From JBPEWY01 sp965224095 (GTDB lineage: Bacteria > Bacteroidota > Bacteroidia > Flavobacteriales > Flavobacteriaceae), in assembly GCA_965224095.1 (NCBI GenBank), contig OZ245039.1:1984001-2048000 (forward strand): a stretch of DNA of 64,000 nt. The letters run 5' to 3'. Below are positions 44,239-52,557 of the stretch, in pieces. Both the position numbers and the translations under genes were made by a program. The notes under the pieces are model-generated. The model searched no databases, was not told where the DNA came from, and saw only the letters and a program-made list of their open reading frames with translations. Within the stretch, counting starts at the first letter, position 1. Every line of letters begins with the position of its first letter.

Positions 44239-44709
44239 ATGAATTTAAAACGTTTTTTCCTGCTTTCACTCCTCGTCCTTGCCGCAGCCTGCTCTTCCGG
44301 CAGTGATACTCCTGAGGAGCCCAATGATTTTGAGCTTTCCGCAATTGAAAAAGAAGTGCTTTCATTGATCAACAAACATCGTAAAGAAATAGGCAAGAAC
44401 GAATTGTCGCACAGTAACATTGCCTATAAAGAAGCGCTAAAGCATACCGAATATATGATAGCCAACGAGACTATAAGTCACGATAACTTTAACGACCGGT
44501 CCGGTAATATTATTGTTGAGGCAAAGGCATCGAGCGTTTCGGAAAATGTGGCTCGTTTTTATGAAAATGCCGAAGAGGTTTTTCAGGCCTGGATACACAG
44601 CACACAAGGGCATCGCGAAAATATAGAGGGCGACTTTACGCATACCGCCGTTTGTGCCCGGAAAGATAATGAAGGGCGCTATTACTTTACGGAGATGTTT
44701 TATAAATAA
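44239..44709 (+). CDS. CAP/SCP-domain lipoprotein
   Basis: 156 residues with a lipobox (LAAAC, Cys18). The CAP domain (PF00188) spans about 35-156: HTEYMIANETISHDNF, SENVARF, and WIHSTQGHRENIEGDFTHTAV, with the usual cluster of His and Glu residues. Bacterial CAP proteins are secreted and may bind or cleave proteins, lipids or cell wall; the role here is unknown. It lies 67 bases upstream of haaO on the same strand. Confidence 0.9.
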   Translation: MNLKRFFLLSLLVLAAACSSGSDTPEEPNDFELSAIEKEVLSLINKHRKEIGKNELSHSNIAYKEALKHTEYMIANETISHDNFNDRSGNIIVEAKASSVSENVARFYENAEEVFQAWIHSTQGHRENIEGDFTHTAVCARKDNEGRYYFTEMFYK

Positions 44710-44776
44710 TCTTCTTCTTTCCTTTTTTACTATCTGACGGATTTCTTGTACTTTTACTTAGGTAAATTTAAAAATC

Positions 44777-45313
44777 ATGGCAGCTTCTAAACCTTTTAAT
44801 CTGAATACATGGATTAAAGAAAACAGGGATCTTTTAAAACCTCCTGTTGGAAATAAAAACCTCTATAAAGAATCGGGCGATTATATTGTAATGATCGTTG
44901 GAGGCCCTAATGCAAGAAAGGATTATCACTATAATGAAACCGAAGAATTATTCTACCAATTAGAGGGAACCATTAAAGTAATTGTTCAGGAAGACGGTGA
45001 ACGAAAAGAACTGGAGCTGGGACCTGGCGATATGTATTTACACCCTGCAAAAACACCGCATTCGCCTGTCCGTTCGGAAGGCTCTGTAGGGCTTGTCGTA
45101 GAACGTAAGCGGGCGGGAAAAGGCTTTACCGATGGTCTTTTATGGTTTTGCGACAATTGCAATACCCGGCTGTATGAAGTGTATTTTGAACTTCACGATA
45201 TTGAAAAGGATTTCCTCCCTCATTTCAAACACTTTTACAATTCTGAAGCATTGCGTACCTGTGATCATTGCGGGACGGTTATGCCTACGGATAAGCGATT
45301 TACCGGCGAGTAG
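44777..45313 (+). CDS. haaO: 3-Hydroxyanthranilate 3,4-dioxygenase
   Basis: 178 residues. It opens 3-hydroxyanthranilate to 2-amino-3-carboxymuconate semialdehyde, the precursor of quinolinate and NAD. The cupin iron site can be placed at H51, E57 and H95 (YHYNETEELF, PAKTPHSPV), and a rubredoxin-like second site at C125/C128 and C162/C165 (FCDNCNT, TCDHCGT). These positions agree with the Cupriavidus enzyme as I remember it. It acts in the same pathway as kynA at 6605-7564. It is followed 83 bases later by an ALDH gene. Confidence 0.96.
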   Translation: MAASKPFNLNTWIKENRDLLKPPVGNKNLYKESGDYIVMIVGGPNARKDYHYNETEELFYQLEGTIKVIVQEDGERKELELGPGDMYLHPAKTPHSPVRSEGSVGLVVERKRAGKGFTDGLLWFCDNCNTRLYEVYFELHDIEKDFLPHFKHFYNSEALRTCDHCGTVMPTDKRFTGE

Positions 45314-45353
45314 TTTCCGGTAGTTTTTATGAGTTCTTTTAAAGCGGATTTTG

Positions 45354-45361
45354 TACCTTCG
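45354..45361 (+). promoter_or_regulatory. Weak candidate -7 box for the ALDH gene
   Basis: TACCTTCG, one base from TAnnTTTG, 35 bases upstream of the ALDH ATG. No TTG at the expected -33 distance. The gene might instead be co-transcribed with haaO. Confidence 0.3.
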
Positions 45362-45396
45362 CCCAAAATTAACAATCCGTTTTAAAAAAGTTATAC

Positions 45397-46950
45397 ATGT
45401 CACTAGTTGCAACTGATTTTGGAATTGAAGAAGCCCTGAAAACATTGGGTGTTAAAGATATTAATGAAGGCACCTCAACCGGGAATCGGTGGTTTTCGGA
45501 GGGTGAAGAAATTGCTTCGTACTCACCCGTGGACGGCGCCTTAATTGGAAAGGTAAAAACTTCTACCCGGGAAGATTACGAACAGGTAATTACCTCAGCT
45601 CAGGAAGCTTTTAAAACATGGCGGGTAATCCCGGCTCCCAAACGCGGAGAAATTGTTCGTCAATTCGGTGAAAAATTACGCCTGTATAAAGAACCTCTTG
45701 GAAAACTGGTTTCCTACGAAATGGGTAAATCGCTGCAGGAAGGGTATGGAGAAGTACAGGAAATGATTGATATCTGTGATTTTGCCGTGGGCCTTTCCCG
45801 ACAGTTACACGGTTTTACCATGCATTCCGAACGTCCCGGACATCGTATGTATGAGCAATATCATCCTCTGGGGATTGTAGGTATTATTTCGGCTTTTAAT
45901 TTCCCGGTGGCCGTATGGTCCTGGAATACGGCATTAGCCTGGATCTGTGGTGATGTATGTATTTGGAAGCCCAGTGAGAAAGCTCCTTTATGCGGAGTGG
46001 CCTGCCAGAATATCATTGCTGAGGTACTCAAAGAAAACGATCTTCCGGAAGGTATTTCCTGTCTGATCAACGGCGATTATAAAGTAGGGGAATTTATGAC
46101 CAAAGATACCCGTGTTCCGCTCATTTCTGCAACAGGATCAACGCGTATGGGTAAAATTGTAGCCGCTACCGTTGGAGAGCGTTTAGGAAAGTCGCTATTG
46201 GAATTAGGGGGTAATAATGCCATTATTGTAACTCCGGATGCCGATATTAAAATGACTGTAATAGGGGCTGTATTCGGAGCGGTCGGAACCTGCGGACAAC
46301 GCTGCACTTCCACCCGAAGGCTTATTATTCACGAATCGGTTTACGATAAAGTAAAACAAGCACTGACCGATGCTTATAAACAATTGCGCATCGGGAATCC
46401 GCTGGATGAAAACAATCATGTCGGGCCTCTGATCGATACCGATGCAGTTGCTATGTACCGGGCCGCACTTGATAAAGTTGTAGAAGAGGGAGGTACTATT
46501 CTTGTAGAAGGGGGTGTGCTGTCAGGCGAAGGCTATGAAAGCGGTTGTTATGTAAAGCCTGCCATTGCCGAAGCAGAACCTCATTTTGAAATTGTTCAGC
46601 ACGAAACTTTTGCTCCCGTACTGTATTTATTAAAGTATAGTGATGATGTGGAAAATGCCATTGCCATACAGAATAATGTGGCTCAGGGGCTATCGTCTGC
46701 AATTATGACCAATAACCTGAGGGAGGCTGAACGCTTTTTAAGTCATGCGGGAAGCGACTGCGGGATTGCCAATGTTAATATAGGTACCAGCGGAGCAGAG
46801 ATAGGCGGAGCATTCGGTGGGGAAAAAGAAACAGGCGGCGGACGTGAAAGCGGTTCGGATGCCTGGAAAATATACATGCGCAGACAAACCAACACCATTA
46901 ATTATACTACCGAATTGCCTTTGGCTCAGGGAATTAAATTTGACCTTTAA
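45397..46950 (+). CDS. ALDH7-family aldehyde dehydrogenase (alpha-aminoadipate semialdehyde dehydrogenase type)
   Basis: 517 residues that track human ALDH7A1/antiquitin closely along the whole length (IPAPKRGEIVRQFGEKLR, EVQEMIDICDFAVGLSRQL, GIISAFNFPVAVWSWN, SGAEIGGAFGGEK, GGGRESGSDAWKIYMRR). The catalytic Glu is in SLLELGGNNA and the catalytic Cys in GTCGQRCTSTRR. ALDH7 enzymes oxidise alpha-aminoadipate semialdehyde in lysine degradation. Its position after haaO raises an alternative, an aminomuconate-semialdehyde role, but that activity usually belongs to ALDH8-type enzymes. A strong terminator follows at 46959-46993. Confidence 0.93.
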   Translation: MSLVATDFGIEEALKTLGVKDINEGTSTGNRWFSEGEEIASYSPVDGALIGKVKTSTREDYEQVITSAQEAFKTWRVIPAPKRGEIVRQFGEKLRLYKEPLGKLVSYEMGKSLQEGYGEVQEMIDICDFAVGLSRQLHGFTMHSERPGHRMYEQYHPLGIVGIISAFNFPVAVWSWNTALAWICGDVCIWKPSEKAPLCGVACQNIIAEVLKENDLPEGISCLINGDYKVGEFMTKDTRVPLISATGSTRMGKIVAATVGERLGKSLLELGGNNAIIVTPDADIKMTVIGAVFGAVGTCGQRCTSTRRLIIHESVYDKVKQALTDAYKQLRIGNPLDENNHVGPLIDTDAVAMYRAALDKVVEEGGTILVEGGVLSGEGYESGCYVKPAIAEAEPHFEIVQHETFAPVLYLLKYSDDVENAIAIQNNVAQGLSSAIMTNNLREAERFLSHAGSDCGIANVNIGTSGAEIGGAFGGEKETGGGRESGSDAWKIYMRRQTNTINYTTELPLAQGIKFDL

Positions 46951-46958
46951 AATAAAAC

Positions 46959-46993
46959 AGAGAAGAAGCCCTTTTAAGTGGCTTCTTCTCTTT
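46959..46993. terminator. Terminator between convergent ALDH and beta-helix genes
   Basis: Stem AGAGAAGAAGCC (46959-46970) with GGCTTCTTCTCT (46980-46991), 12 base pairs, loop CTTTTAAGT, followed by TT and preceded by AAAAC. It lies 8 bases past the ALDH stop and 28 bases past the stop of the minus-strand neighbour. Confidence 0.85.
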
Positions 46994-47021
46994 AGCTAAG
47001 ATAGTCTTTTAATTACCTCCA

Positions 47022-48962
47022 TTAATCAACTTCTATTGCGCCCATAGTAGGAGTGTTGTTTCGTTCCTTTCCATCTTTATCATATACAACATTTGAAAGG
47101 TATGTGCCCGCTTTCATAGCTATATTTTGAGGAGTAAAATTGCCTGTAGATACATTTGCGAACTGGGGGTCTACGCTTACATTTCCGGTCCCGCTCGGGG
47201 GGGTTCCGTTAGTACCGTAAAAATCCCAAAAATTGCAATATTCCCGCGTTACACCTGTAGTAGAGCTCCCATACCTGCTAATATCATTAAAGATGGTATT
47301 TTTCATTTCAAAACTGCTAACCGACACATTGGCTTCTACAAAAAAGAGTTCATAGATATTATTTACGGTACAATTAAGCAGTTTGTTATTTGTTATAGTA
47401 TTACCGGTGGTTCCATTACCGAATCTCAGCAGATTATCCACATTATCGAAAATCGTGTTCTTTACAATATTGTTGTTTACTATTTCTCCGGTACCGCCCT
47501 CACCTGAGGTGTCATAATAATTTAAAGCCGCATTATAGGCGGGTCCAATATCTTTAATAACACATTTGTCTACCGTATTATTTGAAGCCCCGTCTCTGAA
47601 ATGTATTCCTCCTTCGTTTCTTGATATTCCCCCTCGAATAATACATCCAACCGCATATCCGTCGGTTACATTATTACGAAATTCTATAGCGCCATTAATA
47701 TTCACTGCTTCACTGTTTTTTATCAGCGCATAACTTGTTGGTAAATAAAAACCTCTGTTGGCATAACCATGAGCTGTGTGTTCCAAATCACCAACATTTT
47801 CTATATAACAATCAATAATCGTGTTTTCAAAACCATCGCCAAATCGTATGTGATAATCCGTACTTAAATATAAATTTCCACTTCCCGGATAGGGATCTTC
47901 ATCGCTGTAACTCACACAGTTTTTAACCAAATGATAATCTCCGGCCAGCGCATAATTAGACTGGGTGGCATTCCTGCCATAGCAATTAATCAATCTAAAA
48001 TTATGAGGTTTATTATTATTCGCATTCATATTCAGAACAAATCCCGCGCCATATCCTGTGGTTACATCTCCCATTTCTTCAAAAGCACAATTGTTAAATA
48101 TTATATTGTCGGAAGGTGTGCTATACGATGAATACCACCCATATTTATGTCTTTTTACCTGAATGTTTTTAAATATCCAGAAGCGTTTATTGTTAAAGTT
48201 AAAGCACTTCAACCCGTTATTCCTGTTTCCTCCATCAAATAAAGGCATGTCGGTCCCGCTTAACGCATTCGGGTATACCGGATGGAATACGTTATAATTC
48301 AGGTCTCCCGGTGTTGTACTGTATCCCTCAAACCAGATGGGTTGTGTTTCGGTGCCGCTCCTGGGTAGCGTAAAAGTGTCTAAATACACTCCTTTTTTAA
48401 TTAAGATCCTTGTTCCAGCCTGTACTGTAGTAGCGTTTAACTGATTTATCGTATATGCATTGATTTCGCTGGAACCATCGCCCGTACCGGTAGCATCAGC
48501 CCGTACATAAACCGTTTTAGTCGGGCCAGGTTCCAAAATATTATTCGCCACATAATCCTGTTCGAATACATGTAAATTATTACCATTCAAATCACTCAGA
48601 TCGCTACCGCCCTCATAACGAATTTGCACATTATCAAAATGTGTAAACGAAGTACTCAGTTCAAAATAGTGCCCCGTATTTTGTGCAGCAATAACGGTTA
48701 TTCCCGATATCGATTTATTTGTAATGACAAATCCGGTAAAAGATGAGGAAGCGATAGGTTCGGTACTATCAAAATACACTCTATCGGTATGCGCGTTTTC
48801 TATTCTAAAATTAAACAATTTAGGAGCGATGCAGTCTAATGCGGAAGTCTCTGTTTTGAATCTCGAATCAATGCTTAAATCCGTTGGATTTACAAAAGCA
48901 AAAAGAAGCAGTGCGCAACCAAAAAGAGCTCCTTTTATTATGTGTATATTACGTAACTTCAT
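47022..48962 (-). CDS. Secreted right-handed parallel beta-helix protein
   Basis: 646 residues with a signal peptide (about 1-25). Residues about 45-145 are an Ig/SwmB-like domain (VYFDSTEPIASSSFTGFVI). From about 150 the pectate-lyase-like pattern begins (KTVYVRADATGTGDGSSE...NQLNATTVQAGTRILIKKGVY), followed by many PbH1-type coils rich in Asn (for example SNNTVDKCVIKDIG, GNTITNNKLLNCTV), and the end GAIEVD recalls the choice-of-anchor Q type terminus. Such proteins are usually polysaccharide lyases, hydrolases or surface adhesins. No catalytic residues could be assigned and no other carbohydrate genes are nearby. The 191 bases upstream show no clear promoter. Confidence 0.85.
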   Translation of the reverse strand: MKLRNIHIIKGALFGCALLLFAFVNPTDLSIDSRFKTETSALDCIAPKLFNFRIENAHTDRVYFDSTEPIASSSFTGFVITNKSISGITVIAAQNTGHYFELSTSFTHFDNVQIRYEGGSDLSDLNGNNLHVFEQDYVANNILEPGPTKTVYVRADATGTGDGSSEINAYTINQLNATTVQAGTRILIKKGVYLDTFTLPRSGTETQPIWFEGYSTTPGDLNYNVFHPVYPNALSGTDMPLFDGGNRNNGLKCFNFNNKRFWIFKNIQVKRHKYGWYSSYSTPSDNIIFNNCAFEEMGDVTTGYGAGFVLNMNANNNKPHNFRLINCYGRNATQSNYALAGDYHLVKNCVSYSDEDPYPGSGNLYLSTDYHIRFGDGFENTIIDCYIENVGDLEHTAHGYANRGFYLPTSYALIKNSEAVNINGAIEFRNNVTDGYAVGCIIRGGISRNEGGIHFRDGASNNTVDKCVIKDIGPAYNAALNYYDTSGEGGTGEIVNNNIVKNTIFDNVDNLLRFGNGTTGNTITNNKLLNCTVNNIYELFFVEANVSVSSFEMKNTIFNDISRYGSSTTGVTREYCNFWDFYGTNGTPPSGTGNVSVDPQFANVSTGNFTPQNIAMKAGTYLSNVVYDKDGKERNNTPTMGAIEVD

Positions 48963-49153
48963 TGTTTTTTTAATTAAAAGTAATGAAATTATGTAAGTAA
49001 AACCAACTCGTATAACTTTTAAGTTACTATTGTTTAAAATAAAGAAGCGTTATTTTTTGGGAGGCTTAAAATATTTCTATACCCTCTTAATTATTACGCC
49101 GCATTAGGTATAAAACCAAAATATAAAGAGCCGTGATTAAAATGAATGTTTTT

Positions 49154-49849
49154 TCATTTAGTCTTTATTTTGTACCAATAAAACAAAACGCCATGATCGT
49201 TTTTTGCTCTAAAAGAATTTTCTTGTACGTCTGAAAGCAAAAAAGTTTTTACCTCATTCTTTATTGGTTGTCCCAGCGGGTTTTTATTAAAGTGAGTGGT
49301 GATCACATAATTTTTAGTGCCGTCAATGACAAAATGGTATTCGGGAAATCCAACATATCTTATCTTTCCAAAATATAGCTCTTTTATTTTTTTTAATTTA
49401 AACGTAGCACTTCCATCCATTTCGGAAATATGAATTTCTTTTGTTGTAGAGATTTCGATGTGTGCACCAGCCATGGGACCATTATTAGTTTCTTTCAACC
49501 GGAGCTTTACTTGTATGGAGTCTAGAGAATTTACCCAATATAAAGATTCGGTGTGAACATCCAATTTTGGCTCTGTTAGGTTATATTTTAGTATTAAAGT
49601 ATCCTTATCAATTATGTATATCCCTTTTCCGTACTCATTATTCCCAAAATCTCCCCCGGAATTATATTCAAAAGTACTATCCTCCAAAAAAGTGATACAT
49701 GTATAAACATCTTTCGTCCCGTAATCAATACAGTACTTTCCATTAAGTTTTGTTTGGGCGTTGACATTTATCGAAAAAACAATAAATATCACTGTAAACA
49801 ACAAATTAACACTTTGTCCCCTTAGAGCTGGTATTTCCTTGTTCCTCAT
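49154..49849 (-). CDS. Hypothetical exported protein
   Basis: 231 residues with a hydrophobic signal-like segment (about 16-31, ending INVNAQ) behind a long 15-residue leader, so the true start may be internal. The mature region starts lipocalin-like (LNGKYCIDYGTKDVYTCITFLEDSTFEYNSGG) and has a short carboxypeptidase-regulatory-like strand set (PMAGAHIEISTTKEIHISEMDGSATFKLKK). Not assigned to a family. The DNA is visibly AT-richer than the surroundings. Its 5' end overlaps the small frame at 49806-50039 by 44 bases. Confidence 0.6.
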   Translation of the reverse strand: MRNKEIPALRGQSVNLLFTVIFIVFSINVNAQTKLNGKYCIDYGTKDVYTCITFLEDSTFEYNSGGDFGNNEYGKGIYIIDKDTLILKYNLTEPKLDVHTESLYWVNSLDSIQVKLRLKETNNGPMAGAHIEISTTKEIHISEMDGSATFKLKKIKELYFGKIRYVGFPEYHFVIDGTKNYVITTHFNKNPLGQPIKNEVKTFLLSDVQENSFRAKNDHGVLFYWYKIKTK

Positions 49850-50039
49850 TTGATAAAATATTTTTTATTTCCTGTCTTTTAATTGCATCAGGTACAAGTG
49901 CCTTAAAAGAATCTGTTTCTACAAGATTCCCATTACCATCTTTATAATATAATCCTCCAAATGCCATCGCATAATAATAATCCCAACCCAGATTCCCGCC
50001 GGTTCCGTGATTTTTTATCTTACTCTGGTATTTAACCAT
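49806..50039 (-). CDS. Hypothetical short protein, possibly a displaced C-terminal fragment
   Basis: 77 residues from the ATG at 50039; the frame can extend to a TTG at 50081, 14 codons upstream, where a stop precedes it. The sequence (VKYQSKIKNHGTGGNLGWDYYYAMAFGGLYYKDG...) begins without a signal and looks like the tail of a larger protein, so it may be a remnant. It is wedged between two unknown genes with overlaps at both ends if the TTG start is used. No family recognised. Confidence 0.4.
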   Translation of the reverse strand: MVKYQSKIKNHGTGGNLGWDYYYAMAFGGLYYKDGNGNLVETDSFKALVPDAIKRQEIKNILSNEEQGNTSSKGTKC

Positions 50040-50067
50040 TACATCTGATTTGGAAGGAAGGAAGCTA

Positions 50068-50472
50068 TCACTGTCTATCAAATGCTATAAATCCACCCCT
50101 TTCAATCTGTCTTAATTGCAATGACTCTTTATCTAATGATAAAATTTCATAGCAGTAAACATCATTTGATTCATTTAAATTAACCAGCTTCAAATAGCTG
50201 TATAACTTCCCCGTGGGAACATCTTGATTACATTGAGGGCTTGTGGTTTCAACAGAATAATTATATTTTTCAGATATTTCATTATCATAATAACTATAAC
50301 ATTTGCCATCGGTTCTAAATTCCCATTTCCATTGAGGGGTTTCCGTGTTTGTCCATATTCCAATAATATCTTCCTGCTCCTGGTTTAATTGTATGACTAC
50401 AAAACTTAACAAGGAAATTGCTAAAAGTATTAGTATTCCAATTCGTTTCCTGTTTATCTTTTTCAATACCAT
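50068..50472 (-). CDS. Hypothetical membrane-anchored lipocalin-like protein
   Basis: 134 residues with an N-terminal hydrophobic segment (about 11-28, IGILILLAISLLSFVVIQL) that could be a signal anchor. The remainder reads like a small lipocalin-type domain (IIGIWTNTETPQWKWEFRTDGKCYSYY...SLQLRQIERGGFIAFDRQ). No catalytic features seen. It follows the 207-residue gene by 14 bases in an AT-rich minus-strand run. Confidence 0.6.
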   Translation of the reverse strand: MVLKKINRKRIGILILLAISLLSFVVIQLNQEQEDIIGIWTNTETPQWKWEFRTDGKCYSYYDNEISEKYNYSVETTSPQCNQDVPTGKLYSYLKLVNLNESNDVYCYEILSLDKESLQLRQIERGGFIAFDRQ

Positions 50473-50486
50473 AAAATTGTTAATAA

Positions 50487-51110
50487 CTAAGGTAAGCAGT
50501 AAAAATCATCCATAAAAAAGGCATTAAAAAAAGTAAAGTTTTCCATGGAAATATTTTGATTATCAATTCCCGGTATAACTCTGTCAACTAATTCCTCAGG
50601 GAATCTTTTATATCCTAATTTTTTTTCCAGGCATTCAGATATATTATCTATTGTATTCTTAAATATTTTCATTTTAATCTCGTCTTGTAACCTACCGTTA
50701 TTCTTGACCCATGAATAAAAATTTTCTTTTAAACGTTTGTCAAAGGAAACATCTATATCTATTATATAGGGAAAGTAATACGGAATTAAACCGCTTATTG
50801 CAAAGCATATAGGATAATACTTGCTTTCATCTTTATCAAAGAAGGAACTGTGTTGGATATTAAAAGCTCTATCTCCCATAGGAATGTTAGTAGCATCTCT
50901 TAATTCCACCTCTACACCGTAATCTTTTATAACATCAATTATATGACTTCCATAACTTATCCCTTTCTCAAAAAAATTACTTTTGAGCCTATTCAATCTC
51001 TTAAATTGTTCGGATTTCAGATAGTTTATATTTTCCGTATTATCCGTAGTAAAATAGCTTATACCTTTTGGATAATATTTATATGCAATATCCTCTAATT
51101 CTTTTTTCAT
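50487..51110 (-). CDS. Hypothetical cytoplasmic protein of the AT-rich patch
   Basis: 207 residues, no signal peptide or membrane span. It is rich in Asn, Lys, Tyr and Ile, as the AT-rich DNA dictates. I do not recognise a family. It lies 5 bases after the chimeric lipoprotein gene at 51116-52357, so it is almost certainly co-transcribed with it. A small soluble protein directly behind a surface lipoprotein with a variable C-terminus is the layout of an immunity protein, but this is inference from position only. Confidence 0.6.
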   Translation of the reverse strand: MKKELEDIAYKYYPKGISYFTTDNTENINYLKSEQFKRLNRLKSNFFEKGISYGSHIIDVIKDYGVEVELRDATNIPMGDRAFNIQHSSFFDKDESKYYPICFAISGLIPYYFPYIIDIDVSFDKRLKENFYSWVKNNGRLQDEIKMKIFKNTIDNISECLEKKLGYKRFPEELVDRVIPGIDNQNISMENFTFFNAFFMDDFYCLP

Positions 51111-51115
51111 ATAAC

Positions 51116-52357
51116 TTAATCACAATTTCCATTGCCAAACCATGTAGCCACATATTCTGTTACCAAAGATACATATTGATGCGTTGGTCTAATCGTAACT
51201 CTACCTCCGGGAATATGTAACGGATATACTCTTTTAAGCTCAGCTTCGAAAATTCTCTTTGCTTCATCAGTATTTATCCATGGGTTACTTCTTATATATT
51301 TGAAAGTATAATCCATGGCCTCTTCCAAGGCTCTGGCACTAATTTCAGCCAAATATCCCGGTCTAAACTCGTTTCCAAATCGATCTGTTTTCGGAGCTCC
51401 AAATTCCATTGGATTACTATATTTTATATAAAATCTATCTCCATTTTGATTGATGACCAAAAATCTTATTCCCCTAACATAAGAATACATAAAATTTAAT
51501 GTTCCTAAGCTTTGAAAGTTAAAGCTTTCACAACTGGGCGGAGCATCAAGAATATCTTCATTTGAATGATTAAAACTACCTACCGAAGGACCATGAGGGT
51601 CATCATGATGTTCATGATAAAAGGCAGGTATTTCTCCCCCGCTTGTTCCTCCACTTCCGCTTATCCATACGGATTGATAATAAACACTTTGTATAATGGA
51701 ATACGAATAGGTAAAAGGGCCTCCGTTAATACTTATGTAATAATCAACAATTACATATACTGGTACTTCCACCCAACAACCGCCTTCACAACCAATGGGA
51801 GCTTCCTTTAACGCTGTGCTATTCCCTGTTACTTCATCTGTCCGGGTATCGAGCAGTACTCCTTTCTCATAAGCCTCCAAACGGGTCGGTGCTCCATCTA
51901 TTGGGTAATAGGTTACCGTACCGCTAAATTCCGCTTTCTGCTCATAACCTACCTCGGCCAGGGATTTTTGATCCGCACTCAGGTATTTTACCAGCGTATA
52001 GCTCCATACTCCATCATTGTTATCATAGGCCAGCATCCGGTATCTAAAATACAACTTTTTGCTTCCCTGTTCCAGGAGGCCCTTTCCTTTAAAGCTAACC
52101 GGGTACTCATAAACCCGTTTTCCCCCTGGTGTGGCATGCAATTCTTCCGGGAATGTTTCTACTTCCCGGGGATGCTCCCAGTTAACGATAAGCTGTGCCG
52201 CCAGGAAGGGGTCTTTAAAACCCTCCCAGGAAAAGCCCTGCTGTGGGGAGCTATCCGTAAAAGTATCGGCCAAAGAGTTTTCTTCCCCGTCACAGCCCGA
52301 AAACATCCAGGCCGCTCCTACACTTACCAGACAAACAAAAAACGTTCTGAATTTCAT
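51116..52357 (-). CDS. Large lipoprotein with composition break, unknown function
   Basis: 413 residues with a lipobox (MFSGC, Cys22). The N-terminal half (about 23-195) is a beta-rich region (EYPVSFKGKGLLEQGSKKLYFRYRMLAYDNNDGVWSYTLVKYL). It is followed by a Gly/His-rich linker (SGSGGTSGGEIPAFYHEHHDDPHG, from about 235) and a C-terminal domain (about 265-413, SCESFNFQSLGTLNFMYS..., YPLHIPGGRVTIRP) ending in Cys-Asp. I have a recollection of similar C-termini in other flavobacterial lipoproteins but cannot name a family. Base composition changes within the gene at about 51.7-51.8 kb: the 5' half is like the flanking chromosome, the 3' half is AT-rich like the downstream genes. Confidence 0.7.
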   Translation of the reverse strand: MKFRTFFVCLVSVGAAWMFSGCDGEENSLADTFTDSSPQQGFSWEGFKDPFLAAQLIVNWEHPREVETFPEELHATPGGKRVYEYPVSFKGKGLLEQGSKKLYFRYRMLAYDNNDGVWSYTLVKYLSADQKSLAEVGYEQKAEFSGTVTYYPIDGAPTRLEAYEKGVLLDTRTDEVTGNSTALKEAPIGCEGGCWVEVPVYVIVDYYISINGGPFTYSYSIIQSVYYQSVWISGSGGTSGGEIPAFYHEHHDDPHGPSVGSFNHSNEDILDAPPSCESFNFQSLGTLNFMYSYVRGIRFLVINQNGDRFYIKYSNPMEFGAPKTDRFGNEFRPGYLAEISARALEEAMDYTFKYIRSNPWINTDEAKRIFEAELKRVYPLHIPGGRVTIRPTHQYVSLVTEYVATWFGNGNCD

Positions 52358-52557
52358 CTCCCTATCGTATTTGTTTCACTGGATGAAAGGTACGTAGTGT
52401 TCACAATATAACGATGAGGTTTTCCCTTCTTTATTGAAAGGTTTTTCCTTTTTTTGTTATGAATACGGTGTATAATCTATAATTATATAGAATTTAATCG
52501 GCGATTATGCTATGCAAAAAACTCCTTTATAAATAATCTCTTAGCCAGACCATACGA

